From Bacteroidota bacterium (GTDB lineage: Bacteria > Bacteroidota > Rhodothermia > Balneolales > Balneolaceae): DNA of 61,989 bases. Of the stretch, positions 1 through 7,908 are shown one piece after another. The stretch lies in assembly GCA_009909035.1 (NCBI GenBank), contig JAAAOB010000105.1:1-61989 (forward strand). The letters are read 5' to 3'. Below the pieces are notes generated by a model. The model saw nothing but the letters and a program-made list of their open reading frames with translations. It did no database searches and had not been told where the DNA came from. How positions within the stretch are numbered: the first letter of the stretch is position 1; each line of letters starts with the position of its first letter. The position numbers were made by a program, and so were the translations under genes.

Positions 1-253
1 AATTACTGGTAGAATCCGGGAGTACATATCGCAGCATGACTGACGTTCTTAAGAAACAGCAGACCCATCGTAGAATTAATACGATGTGGTCTGGCCTGCA
101 GTCAACCAACCGGTTGTCAAGTTAACAAACTGAGTCAACGGATATGTGCCCTATCAGTGACGGATTCAACCATCACGACTCAACTTTTCGAAAAAATCAC
201 CCCGCAATGATACGGCGTGCAGCCAAAGCAGTACAGAACAAACAGACAACGCA

Positions 254-1105
254 ATGACTATTGGCCGCTTTACGGTAGAACAGCTCAGCGAAGGCTTTTT
301 TGAACTCTTCCGGGACGGATCATTCAGCAAGATGGATCCGTCACGGCTAAACAACGTTGCTGAAGATCCGTCTCTCGGCCGGTATTCTTCGGCCCTGGGT
401 ATAGATCCTCTGCTGGTATCAGACGGTGACGAACACATCGTTATCGACACCGGGCTTGGATGGGGTCTCGATGCCGGCAGCCATAACCGGGGGACCTCCA
501 ATATTGTAACGAACCTGGAAATATTTGGCCTCAGGCCTGACGATATCAGCCGGGTGATTTTAACACACCTGCACTTTGATCATGCCGCAGGCAGTTCCCG
601 CGTTGATGAGCAATTCTCCACACAAGCCACATTCCCCAATGCGCGCTACATTGTACAGGAAAATGAGTGGGCGTATGCGCTCTCTACACAAGCAGACCAG
701 CAGGAGATGCCGGGAGCCGACTACAGGCTTGATGAACTCTACCGGCTAAAGGCCGACGGTCAAATCGACCCTGTTCAGGGAAACCATCAGCTTTTCCGGG
801 GAGTTAAACTACTTCTGACCGGGGGCCATACTCCAGGCCACCAGGTCGTTAAAATCGATGACGGCGGGCATTCAGCCTATTTTCTTGGAGATCTTATCCC
901 AACAGAGCACCACCTGAATCACTACGCCATGAAGATGGTTGATTACAACCCGGTGGAAGCCAAAAAATCAAAGACATTGATTCTTAAAGAAGCATTAAAA
1001 GAGGAGGCCCAGCTTTTTTTCTACCATTCGCTTTTTAGCAAATCGGGACGTTTAAGCAAGGACCGTCATCGAAAATATGTTTTAAAAGAAAAAAACAGGT
1101 CTTAA
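254..1105 (+). CDS. MBL-fold metallo-hydrolase
   Basis: This 283-residue protein is a metallo-beta-lactamase-fold hydrolase, probably cytoplasmic because no signal peptide is visible. The zinc-binding signature THLHFDHAAG supplies H105, H107, D109 and H110. A GGHTPGHQ motif near residue 190 and a YFLGDLIPT motif near residue 210 provide the later histidine and the bridging aspartate. The N-terminal half carries the usual VIDTGLG strand-loop. Members of this branch act on diverse substrates such as lactones, thioesters and phosphoesters, so the substrate cannot be assigned. The ATG at 254 is preceded by no clear Shine-Dalgarno sequence, as is common here. The next gene follows on the same strand after about 200 bp, so co-transcription is possible but unproven. 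Confidence 0.9.
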   Translation: MTIGRFTVEQLSEGFFELFRDGSFSKMDPSRLNNVAEDPSLGRYSSALGIDPLLVSDGDEHIVIDTGLGWGLDAGSHNRGTSNIVTNLEIFGLRPDDISRVILTHLHFDHAAGSSRVDEQFSTQATFPNARYIVQENEWAYALSTQADQQEMPGADYRLDELYRLKADGQIDPVQGNHQLFRGVKLLLTGGHTPGHQVVKIDDGGHSAYFLGDLIPTEHHLNHYAMKMVDYNPVEAKKSKTLILKEALKEEAQLFFYHSLFSKSGRLSKDRHRKYVLKEKNRS

Positions 1106-1314
1106 CCTATTGATGTATTTTCATTCATTACACGCTATCTTCAACATCAACCGCTATGTCATCTGCCTGTTGAAACAAGACGAGGTTTCGGCACGGTGGA
1201 TCACTCACACAAGTCTGCAGCCGGTGCTTCAGTGTGACGTTTATTCCATGCCGGAAGTTAAACCCGTCAGTACATCGACCCTTCCCGGGGTTCATACAAC
1301 TTCAGATCAAACCA

Positions 1315-1974
1315 GTGGCTGATACTAAAACCAACCGTTCCGCCCTCCCCTTTCTCCCGGCCAGGGAATCGGCTGTTTTTATTCGTCTGTTTGAGTGGTA
1401 CTGCAACTGGCTGACCTGGCGGCGGTTTGATTCGGTTTCCATTGGCAGCAGATATAAACCGGACCCCGGCCAGAAAACCATCTACTACCTGAACCACAAC
1501 TCCTGGTGGGACGGCCTGGTGCCATTTTTACTCAATCAGAAAAAATTCCGTCAAAACGCCCGCGGCATGATGGAGGACAAACAGCTCCACCGCTACCCTT
1601 TCTTTCAGAAAATCGGTGTATTTTCTATCAATCTCTCCTCGCCCCGCGCGTCGATGCAGTCAATGCGGTACGCCCTGGAGTCGATGAAGCAACCCGGAGC
1701 GGCGCTTTACATCTATCCCCAGGGTAAAATTAAACCATTTAGAACAACACACCTGGAATTCCGCAAAGGAGTTGGCTGGCTAACCAAGAAACTCCCGGAG
1801 GCTGACATCGTGCCCGTGGCCATTTATATCCACACGCGGCAGAGCGACAAACCCCGCCTGGAGATCCTCGCCGGCAGCGCCGTAACTGTAGACCGTGACA
1901 TCCCCACCAACCGGATTACGGAGAAACTGGAAACGGAGCTCTCCGCCCTGCTTCAGGACGTGATGGGTGGCTAA
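1315..1974 (+). CDS. 1-acyl-glycerol-3-phosphate acyltransferase family protein (PlsC-like)
   Basis: This is a small lysophospholipid acyltransferase-like protein that would transfer an acyl chain onto a lysolipid at the inner membrane. The family's block I motif H-x4-D is visible as YLNHNSWWDG, and a YIYPQGK segment sits where the substrate-binding block usually lies. There is no signal peptide. The frame is open from an ATG at 1234, but residues before about 1315 resemble nothing. I prefer the in-frame GTG at 1315, which gives about 219 residues and matches the compact size of this subfamily; the ATG at 1234 remains possible. The acyl acceptor is unknown, and a lipid or pigment glycoside acylation role is equally possible. 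Confidence 0.82.
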   Translation: MADTKTNRSALPFLPARESAVFIRLFEWYCNWLTWRRFDSVSIGSRYKPDPGQKTIYYLNHNSWWDGLVPFLLNQKKFRQNARGMMEDKQLHRYPFFQKIGVFSINLSSPRASMQSMRYALESMKQPGAALYIYPQGKIKPFRTTHLEFRKGVGWLTKKLPEADIVPVAIYIHTRQSDKPRLEILAGSAVTVDRDIPTNRITEKLETELSALLQDVMGG

Positions 1975-2079
1975 ATCCTCCGCAAAATAAATTTTTTAAC
2001 GGCGTTTTATTCATATCCACCCGACCAACTACATCTTTTGGGTGATTAATGGTGGTAATAATTTGCTTGGCAAAAAGTT

Positions 2080-2440
2080 ATGACAGCAAAAATAAAAACC
2101 GAGACCAGGTTTACCCGTGAGGACGTGGCCATTGCCCAATCCACGTTAGACGGTTGGTCATCCCGGGCGATGGATCCACCTGAAAATTCTCTGGGATCAC
2201 TGGCGGACGATACGAAGCCCTGGGATATTTTCAGGTCGACGAGTCATCGATTAAAATACTGGAATGTCTCAAAAAAGGGCCTGCCATCAGGGATAATTTT
2301 GGGCCTCCTACCGTCCGGTTGAGAAAACGGTGCTGATCGACTACCAGCCGACCCGCGGTGGAATTTGAAAAGGCTCTGGACAGCGACCGCGAGCGGGCGA
2401 TCGCAGAGTGGATCAGATCGTTCAAATGCTTGAACATCAC
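2080..2440 (+). pseudogene. Decayed IS66-family transposase (frameshifted, internally deleted)
   Basis: Stretches of an IS66-type transposase survive in different frames. RFTREDVAIAQSTLDGW, from about 2107, matches the region before the catalytic core. YEALGYFQVDESSIKI, from about 2213, matches the part that contains the first catalytic aspartate of the DDE triad (the DE in QVDE). EKTVLIDYQPTRG follows after a +1 shift, and FEKALDSDRERA then follows with the intervening roughly 40-50 residues missing. No intact reading frame, accessory IS66 genes or terminal repeats are visible, so this is an old remnant. The assignment rests on remembered family consensus; a translated search with IS66 transposases would settle it. 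Confidence 0.75.
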
Positions 2441-2713
2441 GGCTGTGAAGAAAAACTGACAAAAAAGACCACATCCGTTCCTTACGTCAGCGGCATTAGT
2501 CGAAGATCATATGTCCGAAGTGTGAATCTAAGCTTATGGAAAGAGACGCAAAACGAAGATTCAACACAGAGCAACCTTTTCTTGGCTGCGAGACGTTTCC
2601 GCAGTGCCAATATACCCGTGATCGATGAACTGAATACAACACATAACATCATCCGTGCTCAATTAGCAGAAATCTTACGAAATATGAAACACGAACGGGC
2701 GATTATCGAATAG
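2408..2713 (+). CDS. Doubtful small hypothetical protein
   Basis: A 101-codon frame follows the IS66 remnant. It has no recognisable domain, membrane segment or signal peptide, and its start overlaps the transposase relic, so the first residues are probably frame-shifted transposase sequence. The C-terminal part (about 60 residues, rich in R, E, N and I) looks weakly helical. The stretch may be non-coding debris between the decayed insertion element and the next real gene at 2771. I keep it only because it is the one open frame in this interval. Confidence 0.2.
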   Translation: MDQIVQMLEHHGCEEKLTKKTTSVPYVSGISRRSYVRSVNLSLWKETQNEDSTQSNLFLAARRFRSANIPVIDELNTTHNIIRAQLAEILRNMKHERAIIE

Positions 2714-2770
2714 AGAATAGTCATGGAAGAAATTCATACCGTACCCTTAATCAAAACCAATTGACACATC

Positions 2771-3496
2771 ATGCATCTTTTCACAATCTTAAGACGTCTC
2801 CTTGCTTACTCTTTGTTGCCGTTTCTTGTTCTCTTATCGTCGCCGGCATTCACGCCATCTGATGCCGAGGCCCAAAACATGGGGGGTACAGAGACTGAAA
2901 TCATATTTACAGAAGAGAAAAGAGAGCAGGCCCGCGAGCAGCTACGGCGTATACTCGCAACCTATGATCTCGACCCTTGGATTATCACAAACGAGGTGAA
3001 AATTGAGGAAGAGGTAGATCCCCACAGCAAGCCTATCCTCACGCTAAACACCAACTTTCTCGACAGCGACAAAATGCAGCTCGCTATTTTTATTCACGAA
3101 CAGGCCCACTGGCTGCCGTTTGATAAACAGGTGGCTGCAGCTGAAGAACTGGCCGAGCTATTTCCGGATATAGATGGTCTGCCTGACATGGATGAGGTTT
3201 CGGAGGAGAAGCGTGAGAGACTCTTAGACATCAAGGACAGAATTTACAGACACATTGTAGTTGGCTGGACAGAATTCGATGGCATGGTTGAGCTGGTTGG
3301 TGAAGAAGAGGCCCGAAAAATTATAAAAGAAAAAAATAACCGCTTCGTCGAGAAACCCTATTCTAACCTGGGTAAGACCTTTCTCTGGTATTTTGAGAGG
3401 GTCCTCGAAGACACGGAAGTGGTTGGTGGGGTGTTGGCGCAACACGATCTGATGATTACTCCTGGCAAGGGCATTGTGATCGAGTCCTCGGAGTAA
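2771..3496 (+). CDS. Secreted protein with HExxH motif, unknown family
   Basis: This 241-residue protein begins with a convincing export signal: positive residues, then YSLLPFLVLLSSPAF, with likely cleavage near the AEAQ at residues 31-35. Residues 109-113 read HEQAH inside AIFIHEQAHWLPF, a classical HExxH zinc-peptidase signature after a strand-like segment. No obvious third zinc ligand of the GxxH or NExxSD type is seen, but a glutamate-rich helix follows that could provide one. The family is not recognised, and catalytic activity is an inference from the motif alone. It lies alone between a transposon relic and an unrelated membrane protein. Confidence 0.7.
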   Translation: MHLFTILRRLLAYSLLPFLVLLSSPAFTPSDAEAQNMGGTETEIIFTEEKREQAREQLRRILATYDLDPWIITNEVKIEEEVDPHSKPILTLNTNFLDSDKMQLAIFIHEQAHWLPFDKQVAAAEELAELFPDIDGLPDMDEVSEEKRERLLDIKDRIYRHIVVGWTEFDGMVELVGEEEARKIIKEKNNRFVEKPYSNLGKTFLWYFERVLEDTEVVGGVLAQHDLMITPGKGIVIESSE

Positions 3497-3664
3497 ATGA
3501 GTTGGGGCCGGCCATTATGATCATCTATTGCAGTTAAGCCTATTTTACATTTTCTTACTGGAGAATTTGCATAACACCTCGAGATGTGCAAAACTCAACT
3601 ACGTTCACCAAAAGTATCCGGAGCAGCAACGCTTCGTTTTTAATGAATTAACATAATTTTTTAG

Positions 3665-4285
3665 ATGGATACCGACGATCATAAATCGAAATTTTCTGAC
3701 TGGATTCGAAGCCCGCAAACTATGATTGCCCTCTCTGCAGTGGTCTTGAGCGTGTGCGGACTCTTTATATCCATTTACGAGACATCGCTGATTCGTGCAC
3801 AGCAGCGTGCTTCAGTCTGGCCAAACGTAGAAATTCAACCATCCCTGAGAAGTGACTCCCTGAAAATATTTGTAGTAAATTCGGGAATTGGGCCGGCGCG
3901 CATCATGAATGCGTTTTTAACCTATCAGGATTCAGTGCAAGAGGATTGGTTTGACGTTGTAGGAGAGTTTGATTTCAGTCCAGATGAAACAACCGACTAC
4001 CACTCATTGATAAAAGGGCGGGTTCTCCCTCCAAACTCGGGTCAGGAGTTGATTTTCAGAATTACGTCCATTGCTGAAAGCCAGGAATCAAATTTAGCTA
4101 TGCAAATGGGCAGGGCAATTTTAGAAAAAAATATGGACATAAACATTTGTTATTGCTCAGTCTATGATGAATGCTGGACTACACGTTTAAGTCACCTAAT
4201 CGATAGGTCTAATGGAGAACAAATTCCTTCAAGGGAAGATCTTCGTGTCTCCAGCTGTTCAGCAATGAAGCAGAGCGGTATTTAA
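3665..4285 (+). CDS. Hypothetical membrane-anchored protein
   Basis: The 206-residue product has one N-terminal transmembrane helix (about residues 19-40, MIALSAVVLSVCGLFISIYE) followed by a charged ALIRAQQRASVWPNVE junction. The rest forms a soluble, strand-rich domain that includes the phrase FVVNSGIGPARI. Similar architectures (one helix, an R-A-Q-x-R-A-S-V-W-P linker, a beta domain) occur as uncharacterised proteins in many Gram-negative bacteria. Two cysteine clusters (ICYC and the C-terminal SSCS) are notable. No function can be assigned. It sits upstream of a second single-pass protein on the same strand, about 100 bp apart. Confidence 0.65.
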   Translation: MDTDDHKSKFSDWIRSPQTMIALSAVVLSVCGLFISIYETSLIRAQQRASVWPNVEIQPSLRSDSLKIFVVNSGIGPARIMNAFLTYQDSVQEDWFDVVGEFDFSPDETTDYHSLIKGRVLPPNSGQELIFRITSIAESQESNLAMQMGRAILEKNMDINICYCSVYDECWTTRLSHLIDRSNGEQIPSREDLRVSSCSAMKQSGI

Positions 4286-4388
4286 CAACTGCAGGGTTAC
4301 ACACGAACCATCTATTTTACGGGTTGTCCTATTTACGTGAAGAGATAACCAGAACGACATTCAATCATTCACCTTAAAAGATTTACTG

Positions 4389-5060
4389 ATGCTTAGAAAT
4401 CAGACTATAAAGAGTACTATTTGGCGCCGTATTGGCTGGCTATCCGCAGAATGTTTGGTGGTATTTATTGGTGTTTACATGGCATTTCTTCTTGAGGGAT
4501 ATCGCACATCTCAGCAAAATGAGCAAAATGAGCAACAAATATACTCTGCACTCTATACATTATTTGATAATATGACTGCGGATCTGGAGAATGCTAATTC
4601 CTTCCAGCGCGAATTTGCAGAACCATTCCTCGAAGCGTATGAAAATGGAGAGATGCCGCGTCCACGCCCTCTCCCATTTGCGGCATCGGGATTCAGTACA
4701 GATTCCTGGAGTGCCATGCTCCAGGCGGGTGGTATTAATCTGCTTGATGTGAGATTCATCCTCAGGATAGAAGAGTTTTATGCAGGCGCCAGGTACGTTG
4801 ATAAACAGCTGGGAAACTATAACACCCTCTCTAACCAGATCCTGCTGCCGAATGCGGATGCAGACCTTGAGATGTATTATGATACTGAAACAGGGATGAT
4901 CAGGCCCCAGTTTGCGTGGTATATCGAGTTCATGCGGACTTTTCCAAACTCAATTGACAATTTAAACGAGGGAGCTGGCGAAATCCTCAACGCACTTGAA
5001 GGTAAAATGGACGATGAGCAGCTGCAAGATATTCAAGTTGATGAATCTGCACAGCCTTAA
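4389..5060 (+). CDS. Hypothetical single-pass membrane protein
   Basis: This 223-residue protein carries one hydrophobic helix at about residues 15-36 (AECLVVFIGVYMAFLLEGYR), then a glutamine/glutamate-rich, probably coiled-coil segment and an alpha-helical soluble part. The layout resembles the DUF6090-type proteins of Bacteroidota (short N-terminus, membrane helix, QxNNW-like junction, helical C-terminus), but the typical NNWNE sequence is absent, so I leave the family open. The stop codon is followed 55 bp later by the long palindrome at 5104-5199, which may mark the end of a mobile unit that includes this gene. Confidence 0.65.
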   Translation: MLRNQTIKSTIWRRIGWLSAECLVVFIGVYMAFLLEGYRTSQQNEQNEQQIYSALYTLFDNMTADLENANSFQREFAEPFLEAYENGEMPRPRPLPFAASGFSTDSWSAMLQAGGINLLDVRFILRIEEFYAGARYVDKQLGNYNTLSNQILLPNADADLEMYYDTETGMIRPQFAWYIEFMRTFPNSIDNLNEGAGEILNALEGKMDDEQLQDIQVDESAQP

Positions 5061-5103
5061 ATCATCAAACCGGCAGACTGTTTGTGTTATGTCAACTATA
5101 CGG

Positions 5104-5199
5104 TGTCGTATGCAAGTCATCGGATGAGTCAACTGTGAATGACATTTTAATTCACAATAACATGAATTTTCAAAAACAACTCATCCGATGACTACAAGT
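5104..5199. repeat. Long palindromic repeat, copy A (attC-like dyad)
   Basis: AGTCATCGGATGAGT at 5115-5129 is perfectly complementary to ACTCATCCGATGACT at 5179-5193, giving a 15-bp stem around a loop of 49 nt. The gene-proximal side is preceded by TGTCGTATGCA, which recurs next to copy B. The loop begins CAAC and contains ACATTTTAAT, also shared with copy B. It lies 55 bp downstream of the stop of the gene ending at 5060, and its distal arm overlaps the stop codon of the recombinase fragment on the other strand. There is no T-tract, so it is not a typical terminator. Confidence 0.85.
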
Positions 5200-5468
5200 A
5201 TCGGGATTTTGGAAACCCTATTTACAGCTTCAAATTTTCGATTGGGCTTTATACGTCTTTCAGAGATCGAGTAACAGTACTCCAACTCTTTTTTACAATG
5301 ATGAAAATACCTCTCCAAAACCTTTGGTGTAACTGATGAAATTTGATTAGCCCTCACATAATCCAAAAAAATATGCAAGCCATTCAAGTAGGCACGCAGT
5401 GTATTTTTGCTATCATTCTTTAGCGTAAGACGATGTTCGTACTTGGTTATTAAATCGGCTTTATCCAT
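5181..5468 (-). pseudogene. Truncated tyrosine recombinase (Xer/integron-integrase-like N-terminal domain)
   Basis: From an ATG at 5468 the 95-residue product begins MDKADLITKYEHRLTLKND and continues with SKNTLRAYLNGLHIFLDYV. This is the SAM-like core-binding domain found at the N-terminus of XerC/XerD and related integrases. A complete protein would be about 280-380 residues and would carry the R...HxxR...Y catalytic domain. Here the sequence diverges around residue 70 and stops inside palindrome copy A, so the catalytic domain is missing. It cannot recombine DNA by itself. Its position flush against the palindrome suggests that a recombinase-bearing element once ended here. Confidence 0.7.
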
Positions 5469-5552
5469 ATTGCTTTCATTATTTAAAAAATATCCTGAAT
5501 AAAACTTGCGTACGAAGCAGGGATAAAATGTATAGAAGTGGTGATATGCCAA

Positions 5553-6352
5553 TGTTGTGTGCAACCTAAAAAGACGAACAAGTGACAGAATTAGAACTGA
5601 TAATTGACTTACATAAAAATTCTGATAGACAAGGACCAGGAAGTGAAAAAGACACGCAAAAAGCACTTAAATTTTTAAATTTACCGACTGACCAAAATTT
5701 GAAAATAGCTGACATTGGTTGCGGTTCGGGTGGACAGACGATTTCACTTGCTAAAAACTTGAACGGACAAATAATTGCAGTTGACTTGTTTCCGGAGTTC
5801 TTGAATGAATTGAATGAAAAATCTCAAAAATTAGGATTGACGGACAAAATCGTTACGCTTGAAAAAGCAATGGACGATTTGCCTTTTAACGAAGATGAAT
5901 TTGATCTCATTTGGTCGGAAGGTGCGATTTATAACATTGGTTTTGAAAACGGACTTAAAAAATGGAAGGACTATTTGAAAGTCGGTGGCTATTTGGCTGT
6001 AAGTGAAATCACTTGGATAACTCAATCTCGACCAAAAGAAATTGAAGAATTTTGGAAAGCGGAATACCCAGAAGTTGATACTACTGCTAACAAAATCAGA
6101 CAATTAGAAAATAATGGCTATTCGCTTGTTGGATATTTTTATTTAAGCCAAGATAGTTGGATTGAGACCTATTATAAACCAATGCAAGCAAGATTTGAGA
6201 CTTTTCTGAAACGCAACGACAATTCAGAACTTGCAAGAAAAGTAGTTGAAGACAATCAAGCTGAAATCGACTTATATCAAAAATTCAAAGAATATTACAG
6301 TTACGGATTTTACGTAGCGAGAAAAAATGGATAAAAGACAGCACACACAACG
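5553..6352. other. Cassette-like AT-rich unit carrying one methyltransferase gene
   Basis: TGTTGTGTGC at 5553-5562 and GCACACACAACG at 6341-6352 form an imperfect inverted pair that closely brackets the methyltransferase gene. The unit is much more AT-rich than the flanking genes and starts only 20 bp before the GTG start codon. Compact single-gene AT-rich units with GTTGTGT/ACACAAC ends are reminiscent of gene cassettes in Bacteroidota, but that comparison is from memory. No further copy of these ends was found in the window. Confidence 0.4.
5582..6334 (+). CDS. Class I SAM-dependent methyltransferase
   Basis: The 250-residue protein has a Rossmann-type methyltransferase domain. ADIGCGSGGQTISLA, near residues 45-60, is motif I (SAM binding), IIAVDLFPEF supplies the acidic motif II residue, and DLIWSEGAIYNIGF corresponds to the post-II/III region. 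The C-terminal third has aromatic residues that may form a substrate lid. The start is a GTG at 5582. The sequence is strikingly AT-rich compared with its neighbours, and the gene sits in a compact unit with inverted ends, so recent horizontal acquisition is likely. The substrate is unknown; small-molecule methyltransferases are the closest type. Confidence 0.88.
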   Translation: MTELELIIDLHKNSDRQGPGSEKDTQKALKFLNLPTDQNLKIADIGCGSGGQTISLAKNLNGQIIAVDLFPEFLNELNEKSQKLGLTDKIVTLEKAMDDLPFNEDEFDLIWSEGAIYNIGFENGLKKWKDYLKVGGYLAVSEITWITQSRPKEIEEFWKAEYPEVDTTANKIRQLENNGYSLVGYFYLSQDSWIETYYKPMQARFETFLKRNDNSELARKVVEDNQAEIDLYQKFKEYYSYGFYVARKNG

Positions 6353-6447
6353 CAGCCAATTTTAAATCAAATTCCACACTATTAAATAAAAAATCACAAG
6401 AGCCAACCCACTTGTGATTCATGAAAAATGAACCGAAGCATACCTGA

Positions 6448-7317
6448 CTATGCTGACGTGCCGCCTAAAACGGAATCGAGCTGCATCTCTTTGAGTGCGT
6501 TATCCTGAATGGGTTGTGTTTTTTCATTGATTTCATCAACACCCCAGGTCAACCCCACAACGGTTCTTGTCGGGCGTTTACCCGTTGGCAGTTCCGCAAG
6601 TTTTAGATACGCATCTACGACCCATTGCGGATCGGGCGCATCCTCGCTTTGAAGCATTTGATCAAACTCTTCACTCATCGCTGCAGGAACACCCGCTAAT
6701 TCTCCGTACGATTCCAGCACATCACCGTGATCAGGAACTTTCCCGGAGGCCAGCAGACCGGTGCCAAAGGGTCCGGGTTCAACAAGTACTACATCCACGC
6801 CAAACGGAGAAAGCTCATACCGAAGCCCCTGGCTGTATGCTTCGAGTGCATGTTTGGTAGCTGTGTACGTTGAGAAAAACGGGGGCGAAATGCGGCCAAC
6901 CAGAGATGATGTATTGATTATTAGCCCTGACCCTGCCTTCCTCATGACCGGCAACACCGCCTGCATGGTTCTGATGGCGCCAAAATAGTTGGTTTCCATC
7001 TGAAAACGCGCTTGGTCAACGCTGTAGGCTTCGGTAATTCCGATATACATGATGCCGGCATTGTTGATGAGAACATCGATATTCCCTGCTTCCGCCAGAA
7101 TGGTGTCGATGGCTGCTGTTACAGATTCATCACTCGTTACATCCATATCCACTACGTTAATGTGATCTGAGTATGCTTCCAGTTCTGCTTTTTTCTCTGC
7201 ATTCTTGCCATCGGGATTACGCATGGTGGCGAATACGTTATTGCCTTGATCGGCAAAATCTTTGGAAGCCTTTAAGCCGAATCCACTGCTGCTTCCTGTA
7301 ATGATTATATTTTTCAT
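6448..7317 (-). CDS. Short-chain dehydrogenase/reductase (SDR)
   Basis: A 289-residue classical SDR that would oxidise or reduce an alcohol/carbonyl with NAD(P)H. The cofactor motif TGSSSGFG lies at residues 7-14, DMDV near 57-60, and NNAG at 85-88. The catalytic serine is S138 in NTSSLVG, and the YxxxK pair is Y151/K155 in STYTATKHAL. ATMRNP after the second strand suggests NADP preference through the arginine. It is the last gene of a four-gene minus-strand operon (9603 to 6448) with gaps of only 24-36 bp, opposite an HxlR regulator, so it is probably induced together with the two SnoaL-like proteins. Confidence 0.9.
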   Translation of the reverse strand: MKNIIITGSSSGFGLKASKDFADQGNNVFATMRNPDGKNAEKKAELEAYSDHINVVDMDVTSDESVTAAIDTILAEAGNIDVLINNAGIMYIGITEAYSVDQARFQMETNYFGAIRTMQAVLPVMRKAGSGLIINTSSLVGRISPPFFSTYTATKHALEAYSQGLRYELSPFGVDVVLVEPGPFGTGLLASGKVPDHGDVLESYGELAGVPAAMSEEFDQMLQSEDAPDPQWVVDAYLKLAELPTGKRPTRTVVGLTWGVDEINEKTQPIQDNALKEMQLDSVLGGTSA

Positions 7318-7341
7318 TTTGAATTATGATAAGTTTAAGAT

Positions 7342-7881
7342 TTAAATTGAGGCGTAAGAAAACGCCAGATAATTAAGTACCGATGCTGCGAGCCAGAATG
7401 CAGAAAATACGATACCGACATTTCTGCCATTTCCGGATACTTTAGGATGTTTCCCTAAGAAAGGAACCCCTGCATGATTGGCATTGACCAGCATAAAGAA
7501 TACCGACATCACCAGTAAAACGAAGTGCAATACGGCACGATCTTCCAGGGGGACTTGCATACCGTAAACTGCCCCGGCTATAATGGACAGAAAAGCCAAG
7601 GCTCCCTGGCGCTGTTCAAAAAGCAAAACAAAGATGTAATCTTCTGCTGCCGATTTCTTCTCTTTTGGAGCTGCTGAAAGCGCTGCATTCAACATCGCTA
7701 TTTGCTCCTTGCCGGTCAGCAGCTTACTACTATCAGTCAACCCCGGTTCAAAAAACGGAAGCACATAATTGGCAAGCCAACGAGCCAATAAAGGATTGGC
7801 GACTTCCACTGCGTGAAGAATACCGGGTGCCATACACATTGCGAAAGCAAGTGTAGAAATTGAATATTCAGTCATGATCAA
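7342..7881 (-). CDS. Hypothetical integral membrane protein
   Basis: The 179-residue product has about four hydrophobic segments: an N-terminal one (residues 7-22), one around 95-115, one around 120-140 and a C-terminal one around 155-175. A charged cytoplasmic or periplasmic stretch (LTGKEQIAMLNAALSAAPKEKK) lies between the first and second. I do not recognise the family. It is third in the operon, 27 bp after the SnoaL-like lipoprotein and 24 bp before the SDR, so it probably shares their regulation by the divergent HxlR protein. Confidence 0.7.
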   Translation of the reverse strand: MIMTEYSISTLAFAMCMAPGILHAVEVANPLLARWLANYVLPFFEPGLTDSSKLLTGKEQIAMLNAALSAAPKEKKSAAEDYIFVLLFEQRQGALAFLSIIAGAVYGMQVPLEDRAVLHFVLLVMSVFFMLVNANHAGVPFLGKHPKVSGNGRNVGIVFSAFWLAASVLNYLAFSYASI

Positions 7882-7908
7882 TATTTTATAGTTAGTTGTT
7901 GGATATAA

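Noticed and set aside
1110..1322. Open frame of 70 codons before the acyltransferase
   Set aside because: It overlaps the acyltransferase frame, has no protein features, and its upstream half lies in the gap after the hydrolase gene.
5115..5193. Palindrome A interpreted as a simple Rho-independent terminator
   Set aside because: The loop is 49 nt and no T-tract follows either arm; its sequence recurs elsewhere with the same polarity, so a repeat family explains it better.
5104..6352. CRISPR-like array formed by the palindromic repeats
   Set aside because: Repeats are few, irregularly spaced over tens of kilobases, and separated by genes; no cas genes are present.
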